This document shows positions 1-8,891 of a stretch of 64,000 bases of DNA, in pieces. Position numbers and translations under genes: made by a program. Position 1 is the stretch's first letter; each line of letters opens with the position of its first letter. The stretch spans positions 62,001 to 126,000 of the forward strand of contig NZ_JAAOLX010000007.1 of assembly GCF_011601265.1 (NCBI RefSeq), read 5' to 3'. A model generated the notes under the pieces. It was not told the origin of the DNA. It saw only the letters and a list, made by a program, of their open reading frames with translations, and did no database searches. The DNA is from Iodobacter violaceini. Lineage in GTDB: Bacteria; Pseudomonadota; Gammaproteobacteria; Burkholderiales; Chitinibacteraceae.

Positions 1-33
1 ACCAATGCGAAAAAGTAATCAATCGTTGATTTT

Positions 34-675
<642 letters not shown>

Positions 676-693
676 TCATTTAATCGCACAACC

Positions 694-1914
694 GTGACTC
701 TTAGCCCTCTATTTAACCTCGGTGTTTTGCAACGGCTCTTCGGGTTTTCCCGCTTTGTGGGCCGCAGGCTGGTTGCCGATCGCTGCCTGCAAACAGCAGG
801 CAGCCTGACTTACACCACGCTGCTGGCACTGATCCCTCTGCTGACGATTGCGCTCTCGCTTTTTTCTGCTTTCCCCATGTTTGGCGACTACAGTAGTAAA
901 TTTAAAATTTTCCTGCTGACCAATTTAGTACCGGATGCATCGGGCAAAGTCATCAGCGTGTATATGCGGCAGTTTTCAGACAATGCCGAGCGACTGACCG
1001 CCATGGGGATGATTGGTCTTTTGGTAACAGCTTTGCTGCTGATTTTTACGATTGAGAAAACATTTAACGAAGTATGGGGCGTGAAGCGCCCCAGAAAGCT
1101 ATTACAAAGAACCATCATTTACTGGGCCGCACTCACTCTTGGGCCTCTGATTATCGGCATTAGTATCTCGCTCACCTCATGGCTCTATGCCCAGACTGGT
1201 TTACACAGCGATGCCAGCCTGATGAACCTGATCCTGCTCAAGCTTGGCCCTATGCTATTGATGTTGGGCTCGCTCACCCTGCTTTACCTGGCCGTGCCTA
1301 ATTGCTATGTGCCCCGCAGCCACGCCTTTATTTCAGCCCTTGTTGTAGCAGCAGCTTTGGAGCTGATGAAGCGTGGCTTTGGGCTGTATATCCAGCAATT
1401 TGGCACGTTTAAGCTGATTTACGGCGCATTCGCCAGCTTCCCCATCTTTTTGATGTGGCTCTATGTAAGCTGGGTGATTATTTTAGGTGGTGCAGTGCTC
1501 TCCGCCTGCCTTTCCTACTGGCATGCCTCTGCATGGCGCTGGGAAGGTAATCAGGGCACCCGATTAGAACAATCCATCCGCCTGTTGCTGGTTTTAGCAG
1601 AAGCGCATAGCCGGGGCGAAATCCTGCATATCGATAAACTGCGGCGTAAAACCGAGCTGGGCTTAGACACCAGCTACTCTCTGCTGGAAGAAATGGCGCT
1701 AAAAAACTGGGTGGAATCAACGCGTGACGGGGAATGGATTTTAGCAGTAGACCTGCAACGCATCACCTTGCGCGATGTGTTTGAAACCATGGTCACCCCC
1801 CTCTCCGCCAGGCTGGAAGCGGGCTTAAGCACGATCCATGAAGAGCTGAAGGGCGTATTAGAAATGTCGCTGGCTGAATATGCCACAAAAAAAGCAGAAA
1901 CAATATTGTCTTGA
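694..1914 (+). CDS. YihY/BrkB family inner membrane protein
   Basis: An integral membrane protein of the YihY/virulence factor BrkB family. At least five or six hydrophobic helices are visible between about residues 30 and 290, for example LLALIPLLTIALSL and the FLMWLYVSWVIILGGAVLSA segment, followed by a soluble C-terminal tail of about 120 residues. The frame is open from an ATG 99 nt upstream, but that start would overlap wrbA. The GTG chosen here puts about 20 residues before the conserved FVGRRL..DRC segment, as in Neisseria homologues; a TTG 33 nt further on is also possible. No ribosome binding site decides between them. Exact function is not established for the family. Confidence 0.82.
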   Translation: MTLSPLFNLGVLQRLFGFSRFVGRRLVADRCLQTAGSLTYTTLLALIPLLTIALSLFSAFPMFGDYSSKFKIFLLTNLVPDASGKVISVYMRQFSDNAERLTAMGMIGLLVTALLLIFTIEKTFNEVWGVKRPRKLLQRTIIYWAALTLGPLIIGISISLTSWLYAQTGLHSDASLMNLILLKLGPMLLMLGSLTLLYLAVPNCYVPRSHAFISALVVAAALELMKRGFGLYIQQFGTFKLIYGAFASFPIFLMWLYVSWVIILGGAVLSACLSYWHASAWRWEGNQGTRLEQSIRLLLVLAEAHSRGEILHIDKLRRKTELGLDTSYSLLEEMALKNWVESTRDGEWILAVDLQRITLRDVFETMVTPLSARLEAGLSTIHEELKGVLEMSLAEYATKKAETILS

Positions 1915-1918
1915 TTCA

Positions 1919-1957
1919 AAATAACAAAGGGCAGGTTAATCCTGCCCTCCGTTATTT
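1919..1957. terminator. Bidirectional terminator between yihY-like gene and aroB
   Basis: AGGGCAGG and CCTGCCCT pair around a TTAAT loop, and the stem is extended outward by AAATAAC/GTTATTT, giving A/T-rich flanks on both strands. It lies between two convergent genes and touches the aroB stop codon, so it can serve both transcripts. Confidence 0.8.
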
Positions 1958-3041
1958 AAGCAGGGTTACAGCCCGCATCCAGAGCCGCAATCACATTTTC
2001 GCGGCTGAGCTCGCCAATATAAGATTCACCAAGGCAGCGCATCAGTACAAACTTAATTTTACCCGCATCAACCTTCTTATCCTGCGCCATTAAATCTAAA
2101 TAACGATCATTACCCAACTGCGGGGCTTGCACCGGCAGGCCTGCTTTTTTCAGCAGGGATTCAATCCGGGCAATATCATCATCGCTGATCTGATCCAGCT
2201 CACGCGATGCGAAAGCTGCCAGCATCATGCCTGCCGCAACCGCCTCACCGTGCAGCCAAACACCGTAGCCAAGCCCTGATTCAATGGCATGGCCAAAGGT
2301 GTGCCCAAGATTTAACAAGGCACGCTGGCCCTGCTCCTTTTCATCGCCAGCCACAATGCGTGCTTTATTCTGGCAGCAACGCTCCACCGCATAGGTCAGC
2401 GCTTCGGTTTCACGCGCCATCAGGCGTTCAATATTGGCTTCCAGCCATTCAAAGAAAGCCAGGTCATCAATCAAACCATATTTGATCACCTCTGCCATGC
2501 CTGCGGATAACTCACGCAGCGGCAGGGTATCCAGCGTCGCCAGATCAGCCAGAACCAGCTTAGGCTGATAAAACGCACCGATCATATTCTTACCCAGAGG
2601 ATGATTAATCCCCGTTTTACCCCCAACCGATGAATCAACTTGCGCCAAAAGGGTTGTCGGGATCTGAATAAACGGCACGCCGCGCTGATACACCGCAGCA
2701 GCAAAGCCGGTCATATCGCCAATCACGCCGCCGCCCAGGGCAATCAGCGTTGTTTTACGCTCGCAACGCTCAGTAAGCAGCTCATCAAAAATCAGGTTAA
2801 GCGTTTCAGATGTTTTATAGGCTTCACCATCTGGCAAGATAATGCTGTGGCATTGAATATCTGCGCTTTCTAAAGCATCCTGCAGCGATTTTAAATAGAG
2901 TGGCGCCACCGTTGCATTGCTCACAATCACCACACGGGGCTGAAGCAATAAGGGTTTAATGAGCTCAGCCTGAGTCAGTAAATTACGGGCGATATGAATA
3001 TCGTAGGGGGCGTGGGCAAGGTCTAGTTTAACGGTCTGCAT
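1956..3041 (-). CDS. aroB: 3-dehydroquinate synthase
   Basis: Second step of the shikimate pathway: converts DAHP to 3-dehydroquinate using NAD+ and a divalent metal in the cytoplasm. The 361-residue protein has the NAD-binding GGGVIGD at 103-109 and the metal ligands E184 (MAEVIKYG), H247 (NLGHTFGH) and H264 (HGEAVAAG), at the same positions as in the E. coli enzyme. The ATG is preceded by GGAG at 4 nt. It lies directly downstream of aroK at the end of the pil gene string, the usual arrangement in betaproteobacteria. The shikimate pathway supplies tryptophan, the precursor of violacein made by the cluster at 34-41 kb. Confidence 0.98.
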   Translation of the reverse strand: MQTVKLDLAHAPYDIHIARNLLTQAELIKPLLLQPRVVIVSNATVAPLYLKSLQDALESADIQCHSIILPDGEAYKTSETLNLIFDELLTERCERKTTLIALGGGVIGDMTGFAAAVYQRGVPFIQIPTTLLAQVDSSVGGKTGINHPLGKNMIGAFYQPKLVLADLATLDTLPLRELSAGMAEVIKYGLIDDLAFFEWLEANIERLMARETEALTYAVERCCQNKARIVAGDEKEQGQRALLNLGHTFGHAIESGLGYGVWLHGEAVAAGMMLAAFASRELDQISDDDIARIESLLKKAGLPVQAPQLGNDRYLDLMAQDKKVDAGKIKFVLMRCLGESYIGELSRENVIAALDAGCNPA

Positions 3042-3115
3042 GGCGCTCCAGCTTGATAGGTTGGCAAGTGATTTACCCGCACATGATTAAAAACTGCGCA
3101 GGCATTGTTCGCCAG

Positions 3116-3643
3116 TTAACGATCGGCGTGCAGTTCCAGCTCTTTCATCAAAAGCTGCAATAAAGAATGAACGGTCTGCCGGCTGGTATCAATCACCAGA
3201 TCAGCAACTTCACAATAAAGGGGGTCACGAATTTCGTAGAATTCTTGCAAACGTTGTTTAGGATTTTCAGTTTGCAATAGCGGGCGGTTTTTATCGTGGC
3301 AGGTACGTAAATACAGCTCGTCCACGCTGGCCCGCAAATAAATCACAAAGCCTTCACGCCTCAGTATCGCGCGGTTGGCCGGGTTCAACACAGCCCCTCC
3401 GCCCGTTGCCAGGACGATATTTTTTTGCGCGGAAAGCTCTTTGATCATGGCCACCTCACGACGGCGAAACCCTGCCTCACCTTCTACTTCAAAGATGATA
3501 GGAATCTTCGCGCCGGTACGTGATTCGATCTCGTGATCCGTATCATAGAAAACCTTACCGCTGACTTTAGCAAGCGCTCGTCCAACGGTGGTTTTGCCGG
3601 CACCCATCATGCCGACCAGAAAAAAATTGCCTGGCAGTTTCAT
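3116..3643 (-). CDS. aroK: Shikimate kinase
   Basis: Phosphorylates shikimate with ATP in the aromatic amino acid pathway. The 175-residue product has the Walker A loop GMMGAGKTT at 11-19, the substrate-site GGG (ATGGGAV), and the lid arginine segment KNRPLL, with normal family length. The frame has another ATG three codons upstream; the chosen start gives the usual MKLPGNFFLVG beginning. It is followed by aroB after a short gap and preceded by pilQ, from which it is separated by a strong hairpin, so it may be partly uncoupled from pilus gene transcription. Confidence 0.96.
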   Translation of the reverse strand: MKLPGNFFLVGMMGAGKTTVGRALAKVSGKVFYDTDHEIESRTGAKIPIIFEVEGEAGFRRREVAMIKELSAQKNIVLATGGGAVLNPANRAILRREGFVIYLRASVDELYLRTCHDKNRPLLQTENPKQRLQEFYEIRDPLYCEVADLVIDTSRQTVHSLLQLLMKELELHADR

Positions 3644-3668
3644 GCCAAGCATTGTATCGGAAAGCAGA

Positions 3669-3691
3669 GCGGGGCGCGATTTGCGCCCCGC
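3669..3691 (-). terminator. GC-rich hairpin between pilQ and aroK
   Basis: GCGGGGCGC and GCGCCCCGC form a perfect 9-bp stem around GATTT. There is no clear T run on the pilQ strand, so it may be a weak terminator, an attenuator or an mRNA-stabilising structure between pilQ and aroK rather than a full stop. Confidence 0.6.
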
Positions 3692-3716
3692 TTATCTGAC
3701 TAAAAAATTTACAAAA

Positions 3717-5822
3717 TCAGCGTAATGACAGGTCTGACTGAATCACTTTTGGTGAAATGAAAATCAACAACTCACGGCGAATGTCTTTTTCCAAGGTATT
3801 TTTAAATAAATGCCCCAGATATGGAATATCACCAAGCAAAGGCACTTTGGTCACATCCGAGCCAGCTTCTTGAGTGTAGATACCACCAATCACCACCGTA
3901 CCACCATTTTCAACCAGAACTGTTGTATTAATCTGCTTGGTATTAATCGATGGAATACCCAAAGTCACCGTGCCACGGCTGTCTTTAGTTACGTTCAGCT
4001 TCATGATGACATTGCCATCAGGCGTAATTTGCGGTGTAACCTTTAATGACAGCGTCGCTTTCTTGAAAGAAATCGTTGTTGCACCATTTTGCGAGCTTTC
4101 CTGGTAAGGAATCTCTTCCCCGCTTTCAATAGAAGCTTCTACCTGGTCAGCCGTCACAAGGCGAGGACTGGAGATAATCTTACCTTTATTATCCGCAGCC
4201 AGAGCACTGATTTCCAGGCCCAACAACCAATTCGCGTTTGCAGCAATCAGAGCAAATGTACCCGGAGCACCAACACCAGAACCAATGGCAGGCAAGTTCA
4301 CATTATTGCCCATCGTCAGAACATTATTTACAGGTGTGGTCGCTGTGCCGGTCGCAGTACTTGGAATAACACCAATCCCTTTACCGGCATTGTCTAAATT
4401 ATTACCCAGGCCCAAATCGGTATTGCCCAAGTGGCCTTTAGAACCCCAGCCCAGCTTCACACCTAACTCACGGCTAAAGCCATCATTCGCTTCAACAATA
4501 CGGGCTTCAATTTGTACCTGACGCACAGCCACATCGATTTTGCCAATGACCGAACGCACTTGCTCTAATTTGCTGGAAATATCCTGCACAAACAGTGTGT
4601 TAGTACGGGCATCAATCACAATACTGCCACGCTTAGACAGCATCTGCTGCTTATCATCAGTCAGCATTTTCTTTAAGTCTTCTGCCTTTTGATAACGCAA
4701 CTGAAATGCTTCAGTGCGGGTAGGCTCTAACTCATCAATTTGCTTTCTGGATTCCAGCTCTTGCTTTTCCTTGCTGGCCAGCTCTTCACGCGGAGCCACC
4801 CAAAGCACGCTGCCATTCTTACGTTGATCAAGACCCTTAGCCTGCAGAATCATATCCAGCGCCTGATCCCATGGCACATCTTTAAGGCGCAGCGTTAAAT
4901 TGCCTGTTACCGTATCACTGGTAATGATATTCAAGCCGGTGAATTCGGCAATCACTTGTAATACGGTGCGAATTTCAACATTCTGGAAATTCAGCGACAG
5001 CTTTTCACCCTTAAATGCAGGCTTGATACCCGCTTGCTTATTGCGCTCGTCATTCACTTCACGAACTTCAATAATAAAGCGATTTTCAGTCTGATAAGCC
5101 GAGTATTCCCAGTTACCCTTAGGCTCAATCACCATTTTGGTGGTTTCGCCCTGAGTATAGGAATCAACCTTTTGAATGGGCGTACCAAAGTCGGTGACAT
5201 CCATACGGCGTTCCAGCTTTTTAGGCAAGGCCGCTTTATTGAAATCCACCAGAAGCATTTTTCCCTGCTGGCGGATATCAATACCCACATTCGGACTGGA
5301 AAGATCGATTACAACCTTACCTTCGCCATCTTTACCACGGCGAAAGTCGATGTTCTCAATACTATCCCGCTTGTTTTTACTCGCCACTTCCGGGGCTTTG
5401 CTCTCAGCAAAGTGAGTGGTACGCGCCTGGGCAGTTACCGCACTGCTTGTACCATCCACCGTGATATAAAAATCATTGCCTTCGGCCCTGGTTTGATAAG
5501 CCGCCTGCTTTTGCATATTCAGCACAACACGCGTACGGCCGGAGCCTTCGGCAAGGCTGATTAACCTGAGTGCAGCACCATTAACCTGCACCGAGCTTTT
5601 ACCGGCCTGATTGCTGGTATCTGCAAAATCAAAAGCCACGCGGGGTGGTGTATTTACAGAAAAACTGGTGGGCACGGGTGCTGGCCCGGCAAAACTTAAA
5701 CGAATAATTTGTTTATCCGCCGAAACATTGCTGATATCGATCGCAGTAATGCTACTTGCAGCCAGGGCAGCAAAACTCGCCAGGCTTAAAATAGCCGACG
5801 TGATGACATTGAGTATTTTCAT
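3717..5822 (-). CDS. pilQ: Type IV pilus secretin PilQ
   Basis: Forms the outer-membrane secretin ring through which the type IV pilus leaves the cell. The 701-residue protein starts with a signal peptide (cleavage likely after ALAASS or nearby). It then has two N-terminal AMIN-type beta domains (about residues 25-270), a secretin/TonB short N-terminal domain and N1-like region (about 275-430), and the C-terminal secretin core with the conserved VPLLGDIPYLGHLFK stretch near residue 665. Its ATG overlaps the pilP stop by four bases (ATGA), implying translational coupling. Order pilM-N-O-P-Q is the canonical alignment subcomplex plus secretin. Confidence 0.97.
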   Translation of the reverse strand: MKILNVITSAILSLASFAALAASSITAIDISNVSADKQIIRLSFAGPAPVPTSFSVNTPPRVAFDFADTSNQAGKSSVQVNGAALRLISLAEGSGRTRVVLNMQKQAAYQTRAEGNDFYITVDGTSSAVTAQARTTHFAESKAPEVASKNKRDSIENIDFRRGKDGEGKVVIDLSSPNVGIDIRQQGKMLLVDFNKAALPKKLERRMDVTDFGTPIQKVDSYTQGETTKMVIEPKGNWEYSAYQTENRFIIEVREVNDERNKQAGIKPAFKGEKLSLNFQNVEIRTVLQVIAEFTGLNIITSDTVTGNLTLRLKDVPWDQALDMILQAKGLDQRKNGSVLWVAPREELASKEKQELESRKQIDELEPTRTEAFQLRYQKAEDLKKMLTDDKQQMLSKRGSIVIDARTNTLFVQDISSKLEQVRSVIGKIDVAVRQVQIEARIVEANDGFSRELGVKLGWGSKGHLGNTDLGLGNNLDNAGKGIGVIPSTATGTATTPVNNVLTMGNNVNLPAIGSGVGAPGTFALIAANANWLLGLEISALAADNKGKIISSPRLVTADQVEASIESGEEIPYQESSQNGATTISFKKATLSLKVTPQITPDGNVIMKLNVTKDSRGTVTLGIPSINTKQINTTVLVENGGTVVIGGIYTQEAGSDVTKVPLLGDIPYLGHLFKNTLEKDIRRELLIFISPKVIQSDLSLR

Positions 5823-6364
5823 TTTTTTTGCTCCGCTTCATCAAGGGATAAACTGGTAGTACGCTCCACCCAATCACCCCCGCTGTCCTCAACAATTTCT
5901 TTTAATTGAATTTCGGTATCCTTCACCGCAGTGACCATGCCGAAATTCTGCCCCATATAGCTACCGACTTTTACCCGATACAAATTGCCATCAGGTGCAT
6001 GGATTAAACCGTTAATGGTTTTACCCTGAGTTAAAGTCCCCACCATACGTAATTTCTCTAAATCGTAGTTTTCCAAAATCTCTTTGGCACGATTCGTATT
6101 CGGAGCAAGACCACCACCCGTACCTTTTTTAGCTAATTCCATTTTAGCGGCACGAAATGGATCGCTTAAATCAAAGGCTTTATATTCAAACGAAACATAG
6201 GGCTTGGCCTCGGGCAAAGCTTCCACCTTGCCACGCAAGCCTTCGCTGCTTTCTTTCATCCAGCTTTTCAGATCACTGTTTTCCTCTCCAAAACATGCAG
6301 TTAAGGATGCAGTAGCGATCGTCATCAGCAGAATAGACTTAATTGATCCAGGACGGATTTTCAT
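5819..6364 (-). CDS. pilP: Type IV pilus assembly lipoprotein PilP
   Basis: Inner-membrane-anchored periplasmic lipoprotein that links the PilM/N/O platform to the PilQ secretin. The 181-residue product has a lipoprotein signal ending in LTAC with the lipidated Cys at residue 24, a disordered linker, and a C-terminal beta domain (about residues 85-170) containing GLIHAPDGNLYRVKVGSYMG, typical of PilP. It overlaps pilO by four bases upstream and pilQ by four bases downstream, so the whole set is probably translated as a coupled unit. Confidence 0.95.
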   Translation of the reverse strand: MKIRPGSIKSILLMTIATASLTACFGEENSDLKSWMKESSEGLRGKVEALPEAKPYVSFEYKAFDLSDPFRAAKMELAKKGTGGGLAPNTNRAKEILENYDLEKLRMVGTLTQGKTINGLIHAPDGNLYRVKVGSYMGQNFGMVTAVKDTEIQLKEIVEDSGGDWVERTTSLSLDEAEQKK

Positions 6365-6993
6365 TTCTGTTTCTTCTTAGCGTCGAGAGCTGCCTGATGC
6401 ATAGCTTGCAATTCTGCCTCATCAAGCGAGCGGTACGTTTTAGCAATCGCCTGCATGGAAATCACTTCAGGGTCTTTGGTCGATACAAGCTGCAGATTGC
6501 TCAAAGTAACAATGCGGGAAAGCTGAGCCACATCGCTGACAAAAGCCGCTAAATCGTGGTAATTACCAGAGATGCGAATATCAATCGGCAACTCAGCAAA
6601 TTCAGCAGTTTTTACTTCCGAGCCAGGTTTAAATAACTCAAAAAACAAACCCCGGCCAACCCCTGCCTGATTGATTTCAGTCAGCAGGGATTCCATTTCA
6701 GATTTATTCGGCAATTGCCTGAGCAATGCACCAAAAGACTGCTGAATCTCCTGCAACTGCTGGCGATAGGCTTCTAAGTTAATCGCCTTGCTTTTCTTAT
6801 CAATAAAATCTTTCTTTAATTGCTCTTCCTTCGCCCGTCCTGTTTCGAGCTCTTCCATCTGGCCGCCCCAAACATAAAAGTAGCCTCCGGAAATGAGCAC
6901 AACAAAGACCAGAATAATCAAACCGATTTGTGCTGCCATCGGCCAGTTGCCAACATCTTTAGGATCTAAATTCCGTAGTTCGTCGAGTGTCAT
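6361..6993 (-). CDS. pilO: Type IV pilus inner membrane protein PilO
   Basis: Bitopic inner membrane protein that heterodimerises with PilN and contacts PilP. The 210-residue product has a cytoplasmic N-terminus, one membrane helix (IGLIILVFVVLISGGYFYVWG, about residues 23-43), a coiled-coil segment (about 45-95) and a ferredoxin-like periplasmic domain. The frame extends 14 codons upstream into pilN, but the ATG giving MTLDELRNLDP sits one base after the pilN stop codon and matches family starts, so it is preferred. Confidence 0.94.
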   Translation of the reverse strand: MTLDELRNLDPKDVGNWPMAAQIGLIILVFVVLISGGYFYVWGGQMEELETGRAKEEQLKKDFIDKKSKAINLEAYRQQLQEIQQSFGALLRQLPNKSEMESLLTEINQAGVGRGLFFELFKPGSEVKTAEFAELPIDIRISGNYHDLAAFVSDVAQLSRIVTLSNLQLVSTKDPEVISMQAIAKTYRSLDEAELQAMHQAALDAKKKQK

Positions 6994-6994
6994 T

Positions 6995-7591
6995 CTAGCC
7001 ACCCTGCTGTTTACGTTTGCCAGGAGCGGAGGCATTTACCGCTTCTTCTGTTGTACGGGTCACTTTAACGGTAAGCATAAATTCTGATAGTTTTTGATTC
7101 CCAACCTGAGCGGCTTTTACTTCAATAAGCACCGGCTGCTCAAAGATGTCTGAATCGTTTAAATTACGCATTAAAGTAGAAACGCGTGCATTAGATTGCG
7201 CATAACCAATCAGCGTGACCTGATCATTCACGGCTTTCACTTCTTTCAGATAAATGCCTTCCGGTGTTTGCCGGACAAGCTGATCCATCGCCAGAACGGT
7301 TTCTGAACGGCCGGATTGCAAGCGCTCTACAATCTTTTTACGATCCAATAAAGACTGTTTTTCGGCTTTTAATTTCTCAATTTCAGAAATTTCACGATCC
7401 AGCTTTGTGTTTTCATCCGTCAGGAATTGATTGCGCTGATTTTGTGTTTCGATACGCGCAGAATAAAAGAGATAGCCCGCAACAATAACGGCCACGGCAG
7501 CCAGGCACGCCATACCAAGCAGTACAAAATAGCGATTTTGGCGTGCAACACGTTTTTGCTCACGGTGAGGAAGCAGATTAATCCGAATCAT
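6995..7591 (-). CDS. pilN: Type IV pilus inner membrane protein PilN
   Basis: Partner of PilO. Its short cytoplasmic N-terminus binds PilM through the conserved INLLPHRE segment seen here at residues 4-11. One membrane helix follows (about 22-46, FVLLGMACLAAVAVIVAGYL), then a coiled coil rich in E/K (about 60-95) and a periplasmic ferredoxin-like domain. The 198-residue length is normal. The start overlaps the pilM stop by four bases, and pilO begins one base after its stop. Confidence 0.95.
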   Translation of the reverse strand: MIRINLLPHREQKRVARQNRYFVLLGMACLAAVAVIVAGYLFYSARIETQNQRNQFLTDENTKLDREISEIEKLKAEKQSLLDRKKIVERLQSGRSETVLAMDQLVRQTPEGIYLKEVKAVNDQVTLIGYAQSNARVSTLMRNLNDSDIFEQPVLIEVKAAQVGNQKLSEFMLTVKVTRTTEEAVNASAPGKRKQQGG

Positions 7592-8661
7592 GAAGGGTCA
7601 AACCTCCGCATTGCCAGTCCGCAGGCAATCAACAGCGAAGGTGCATCAAGCTGCACCTGCTTACCACGTACTTTACCGGTTGCCATTCCCTGGAAAGGGT
7701 TGGCCCGCATTGCGCTACTCACATTAGTGCGGCTCGAAACCGCATCGTCCAAACCATAGATCGCACTACAACCACCCGCCAGCAAGATATGATCAACCGA
7801 GTTGTAGTTACTGGATGTATAGAAGAACTGCAATGAGCGCGAGATTTCCAGAGCCAGCGTATCAATAAAAGGCTGCAACACTTCTGGTTCGTAGTTTTCC
7901 GGCAAACCGCCGTGCTTTTTAGCCTGCTCAGCCTCATCGCTGGACATATTAAACTTACGCTGAATTTCTTGCGTAAGCTGATTGCCCGCATAAGCCTGAT
8001 CACGGCTGTAAATAGACTGGCCGTCTTTAAAAATATTCATATGCATGGCTGTTGCACCAATATCCACCACGGCCACAATCTGGTTTTCACCATTATTGGG
8101 CAATTGTGGCTGCATCAGCTCAAACGCGGCCTGTGTGGCATAGGACTCAACATCCAGCACCACTGCGCGTAAGCCTGCGGCCTCAATCACCGCAACACGC
8201 TCATCCACCTTTTCTTTCTTGGCAGCCGCGATCAGAACTTCCTCTTCGTCAGGGGCGACCGGAGACACGCCCAACACTTGGAAATCCAGATTCACTTCAT
8301 CGAGGGAAAAAGGAATGTACTGATTGGCTTCGGTTTCAACCTGCATCTCGAGCTCGCGCTCGGTCAGCCCGGATGGCACCAGAATTTTTTTAGTAATCAC
8401 CGCTGCTGCTGGCAGGGCAACCGATACATTCTTGATTTTAGAGCCCATTTGCCGCCATGCCCGCCGCACAGCCTCCACCACCACATCCATATTGGCGATA
8501 TTACCGTCGGTTACGGCATCTTTTGGCAAGAGCTCAATCACATAGCGATCAAGGCTGTAGGTTGTTCCTGATAGGCTCAGCTCGACCATTTTTACGGACG
8601 AAGAGCTAATATCAACCCCAATCAGCGCAGGTGCTTTGGGCTTGAGGAAATCGAGATTCAA
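7588..8661 (-). CDS. pilM: Type IV pilus actin-like ATPase PilM
   Basis: Cytoplasmic actin/FtsA-fold protein that docks on PilN and ties the pilus alignment complex to the motor. The product shows IGVDISSSSVKMVELS near the N-terminus, VVDIGATAMHMNIF (phosphate 2) in the middle and ILLAGGCSAIYGLD (adenosine motif) near the C-terminus, about 357 residues. An ATG nine codons upstream keeps the frame, but AGGAAA sits about 5 nt before the TTG chosen here, which yields MNLDFLKPK as in other betaproteobacterial PilM proteins. The start is therefore probably a non-ATG codon. First gene of the pil operon, divergent from ponA. Confidence 0.94.
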   Translation of the reverse strand: MNLDFLKPKAPALIGVDISSSSVKMVELSLSGTTYSLDRYVIELLPKDAVTDGNIANMDVVVEAVRRAWRQMGSKIKNVSVALPAAAVITKKILVPSGLTERELEMQVETEANQYIPFSLDEVNLDFQVLGVSPVAPDEEEVLIAAAKKEKVDERVAVIEAAGLRAVVLDVESYATQAAFELMQPQLPNNGENQIVAVVDIGATAMHMNIFKDGQSIYSRDQAYAGNQLTQEIQRKFNMSSDEAEQAKKHGGLPENYEPEVLQPFIDTLALEISRSLQFFYTSSNYNSVDHILLAGGCSAIYGLDDAVSSRTNVSSAMRANPFQGMATGKVRGKQVQLDAPSLLIACGLAMRRFDPS

Positions 8662-8891
8662 CTCATTTTCCTTTTTTAAATAAAACACTTAAAAACAACT
8701 GTTACGAATCTGCTTTAGATCGTAGCAGCGCGACTTATCCCTGTAAAGAAAGAACCGTGTAGCTTATTCTTATACAAGCGTATTACTAACATTAGTGCTT
8801 TTTCAATTATTTGATGCCAGAAAATAAATGCCAAACATACATGCTCAGAATCGCGTAAATTAGCATCACTTCCAATCTTCTACCCTTAGCG
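8662..8891. promoter_or_regulatory. Divergent promoter region pilM / ponA
   Basis: About 230 bp of AT-rich DNA between two divergent operons, where the promoters of pilMNOPQ-aroKB and ponA must lie. I could not fix convincing -35/-10 boxes by eye. Confidence 0.55.
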